From positions 124,001-188,000 of the forward strand of contig MEFY01000002.1 in the NCBI GenBank assembly GCA_001725325.1: 64,000 nucleotides of DNA. The letters run 5' to 3'. Position 1 is the first letter of the stretch. Each line of letters starts with the position of its first letter. The stretch comes from Leifsonia sp. SCN 70-46 (GTDB lineage Bacteria > Actinomycetota > Actinomycetes > Actinomycetales > Microbacteriaceae). The position numbers were made by a program, and so were the translations under genes. The notes beneath the pieces are model-generated. The model ran no database searches and was not told the origin of the DNA. It saw only the letters and a list, made by a program, of their open reading frames with translations. Positions 62,611 to 64,000 of this stretch are shown piece after piece.

Positions 62611-64000
62611 CACTCCACCGTGACGGACTTGGCCAGGTTGCGCGGCTGGTCGACGTCGAGGCCCTTGGCGGCCGAGAGCTCCATGCCGAAGATGTGCAGG
62701 GGCACCACGGCGAGGAACGGCTCGAAGAGCGAGCCGGCGAGCGGGATCGGGATGACCTCGTCGGCGAACGGGAGCACCGAGGCATCCCCCTTCTCGGCGA
62801 TGGCGATGACCCGGGCGCCGCGCGCGCGGATCTCCTGGATGTTCGAGACGACCTTGGGGTGCAGCGAGTCGGGGTCGCGCGGGCTCGGCACGATCACGAA
62901 GACGACCTGACCGGGCTCGATGAGCGCGATGGGGCCGTGCTTGAGCTCGCCCGCGGCGAAGCCCTCCGCGTGGATGTACGCGAGCTCCTTGAGCTTGAGC
63001 GCGCCCTCGAGCGCCACCGGGTAGCCCACGTTGCGGCCGAGGAACAGCACGGACTGGGTGTCGGTCATCCAGTGGGCCAGCTGCCCGATCTCCGCCTGCG
63101 AGACCGTGAGGATCTCCGAGATCTTGTCGGGCACGGCCTGCAGCTCGGCCACGTTGTGGCGGATCTCGTCGTCGGAGAGGGTGCCGCGCACCTTGCCGAG
63201 CTCGAGGCCGATGAGGTACAGCGCGGTGACCTGGGCGACGAACGCCTTCGTCGACGCGACGGCGACCTCGGGGCCTGCGTGGGTGTAGACCACGGCGTCG
63301 GACTCGCGCGGGATCGTCGCGCCCTGGGTGTTGCACACCGAGAGCACCTTCGCGCCCGACTCCTTGGCGAACTTGACGGCCATGAGCGTGTCCATGGTCT
63401 CGCCCGACTGGCTGATCGAGATGACGAGCGTGCGCGGGGTGAGGATGGGGTTGCGGTAGCGGAACTCGTGGCTGAGCTCCACGTCGACGGGGATGCGCGA
63501 CCACTGCTCGATCGCGTACTTGCCGAGCATGCCGGCGTAGGCGGCCGTGCCGCACGCGATCACGACGATGCGGTCGATGTCGGTGAGGGCGTCGGGGCCG
63601 AGCGGCTCGAGCTCCTTGAGGTCGACGAGCCCGTCGTGCACGCGGCCGAGGATGGTCTTGGCGACGGCCTCGGGCTCCTCGCTGATCTCCTTCGCCATGA
63701 ACGACGACCAGCCGCCCTTCTCGGAGGCGGAGGCGTCCCACGCGATCTCGAACTCGTCGGTCTCGACGGAGTTGCCGTCGAAGTCGGTGACGACCACGGA
63801 GTCGGGACGGATGGTGACGATCTGGTCCTGGCCGATCGCGACGGCGCGGCGCGTGAACTCCACGAAGGCGGCGACATCGGAGCCGAGGAAGTTCTCGCCG
63901 TCGCCCAGCCCGATCACGAGCGGGGAGTTGCGGCGGGCGCCGACGACGACGCCGGGTTGGTCGACGTGCATGACGAGGAGCGTGAACGCGCCCTCGAGGC
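62610..64000 (-). CDS. glmS: Glutamine-fructose-6-phosphate aminotransferase, 5' part beyond the window
   Basis: The C-terminal 463 codons of GlmS are present. The end of the glutaminase domain is followed by two SIS isomerase domains (VVIACGTAAYAG, ISISQSGETMDT, STKAFVAQVTALYLI) and the C-terminal DQPRNLAKSVTVE. GlmS makes glucosamine-6-phosphate for cell-wall synthesis. The N-terminal Cys nucleophile lies outside the window. It is the first visible gene of the glmS-acpS-alr-tsaE-tsaB-rimI-tsaD overlapping operon. Confidence 0.96.
   Translation of the reverse strand, partial: LEGAFTLLVMHVDQPGVVVGARRNSPLVIGLGDGENFLGSDVAAFVEFTRRAVAIGQDQIVTIRPDSVVVTDFDGNSVETDEFEIAWDASASEKGGWSSFMAKEISEEPEAVAKTILGRVHDGLVDLKELEPLGPDALTDIDRIVVIACGTAAYAGMLGKYAIEQWSRIPVDVELSHEFRYRNPILTPRTLVISISQSGETMDTLMAVKFAKESGAKVLSVCNTQGATIPRESDAVVYTHAGPEVAVASTKAFVAQVTALYLIGLELGKVRGTLSDDEIRHNVAELQAVPDKISEILTVSQAEIGQLAHWMTDTQSVLFLGRNVGYPVALEGALKLKELAYIHAEGFAAGELKHGPIALIEPGQVVFVIVPSPRDPDSLHPKVVSNIQEIRARGARVIAIAEKGDASVLPFADEVIPIPLAGSLFEPFLAVVPLHIFGMELSAAKGLDVDQPRNLAKSVTVE

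Overview
The window is high-GC, densely packed bacterial chromosome. The gene families and order point to an actinobacterium of the Micrococcales, most likely Microbacteriaceae: topA-tmk-holB, a TadE/TadG-like pair with a DUF4244 gene, a lone groES controlled by CIRCE beside a THUMP-like methyltransferase, and a glmS-acpS-alr-tsaE-tsaB-rimI-tsaD run. The family is inferred; no rRNA is present to confirm it.

Region 1 (1-20.7 kb) is a catabolic and transport island. It holds the end of a branched-chain-type ABC transporter, short-chain dehydrogenases, a copper amine oxidase, two YtcJ-like amidohydrolases, a TetR regulator, an O-methyltransferase, a five-gene dipeptide-type ABC importer and hydrolase operon, an aldo/keto reductase, a zinc alcohol dehydrogenase and two alpha/beta hydrolases. 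Six promoter regions carry the same 14-bp palindrome, TCWAC-N4-GTWGA (one half-site is altered in two of them). In five of them the 3' half-site runs into the -10 hexamer. This looks like a local regulon, probably repressed by the TetR protein at 7250-7837. The pathway is probably uptake and oxidation of an amine- or amide-containing small molecule; the substrate cannot be read from the sequence.

Region 2 (20.7-33.3 kb) is mostly housekeeping: pncA, a PBP4-like protein whose three active-site motifs are all altered, a secreted CAP-like protein, tRNA-Thr(CGU), a second TetR, two lipoprotein TAP-type hydrolases, holB, tmk, topA and two Tad-like pseudopilin genes.

Region 3 (about 33,336-42,226) is an 8.9-kb integrative element inserted in the DUF4244 (Flp-pilin-like) gene. 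The 3' half of that gene lies at the left edge and the 5' half at the right edge. The element encodes a serine recombinase, a prim-pol/DUF3631 replication protein, a small HTH protein resembling terminase small subunits and several small unknown proteins. It also has an iteron-like array and a cargo cassette at the left edge: a two-TM GAF-like protein, a small basic protein and a GvpU-like protein. There are no capsid or tail genes, so it resembles a phage satellite.

Region 4 (42.3-55.8 kb) carries a DUF1761/WYL-regulator pair, a secreted protein, guaB, a complete branched-chain amino-acid ABC transporter (livH-M-G-F, with an Ig-like domain fused to LivH) and, facing it, three tandem LivK-type binding lipoproteins. 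A GlnR-like box and a promoter precede the first of these. rarD follows.

Region 5 (55.8-64 kb) has groES with two CIRCE operators, a methyltransferase, three small DUF4190-type membrane proteins, and the overlapping operon glmS-acpS-alr-tsaE-tsaB-rimI-tsaD. That operon covers amino-sugar supply, cell-wall D-alanine, ACP activation and the tRNA t6A machinery.
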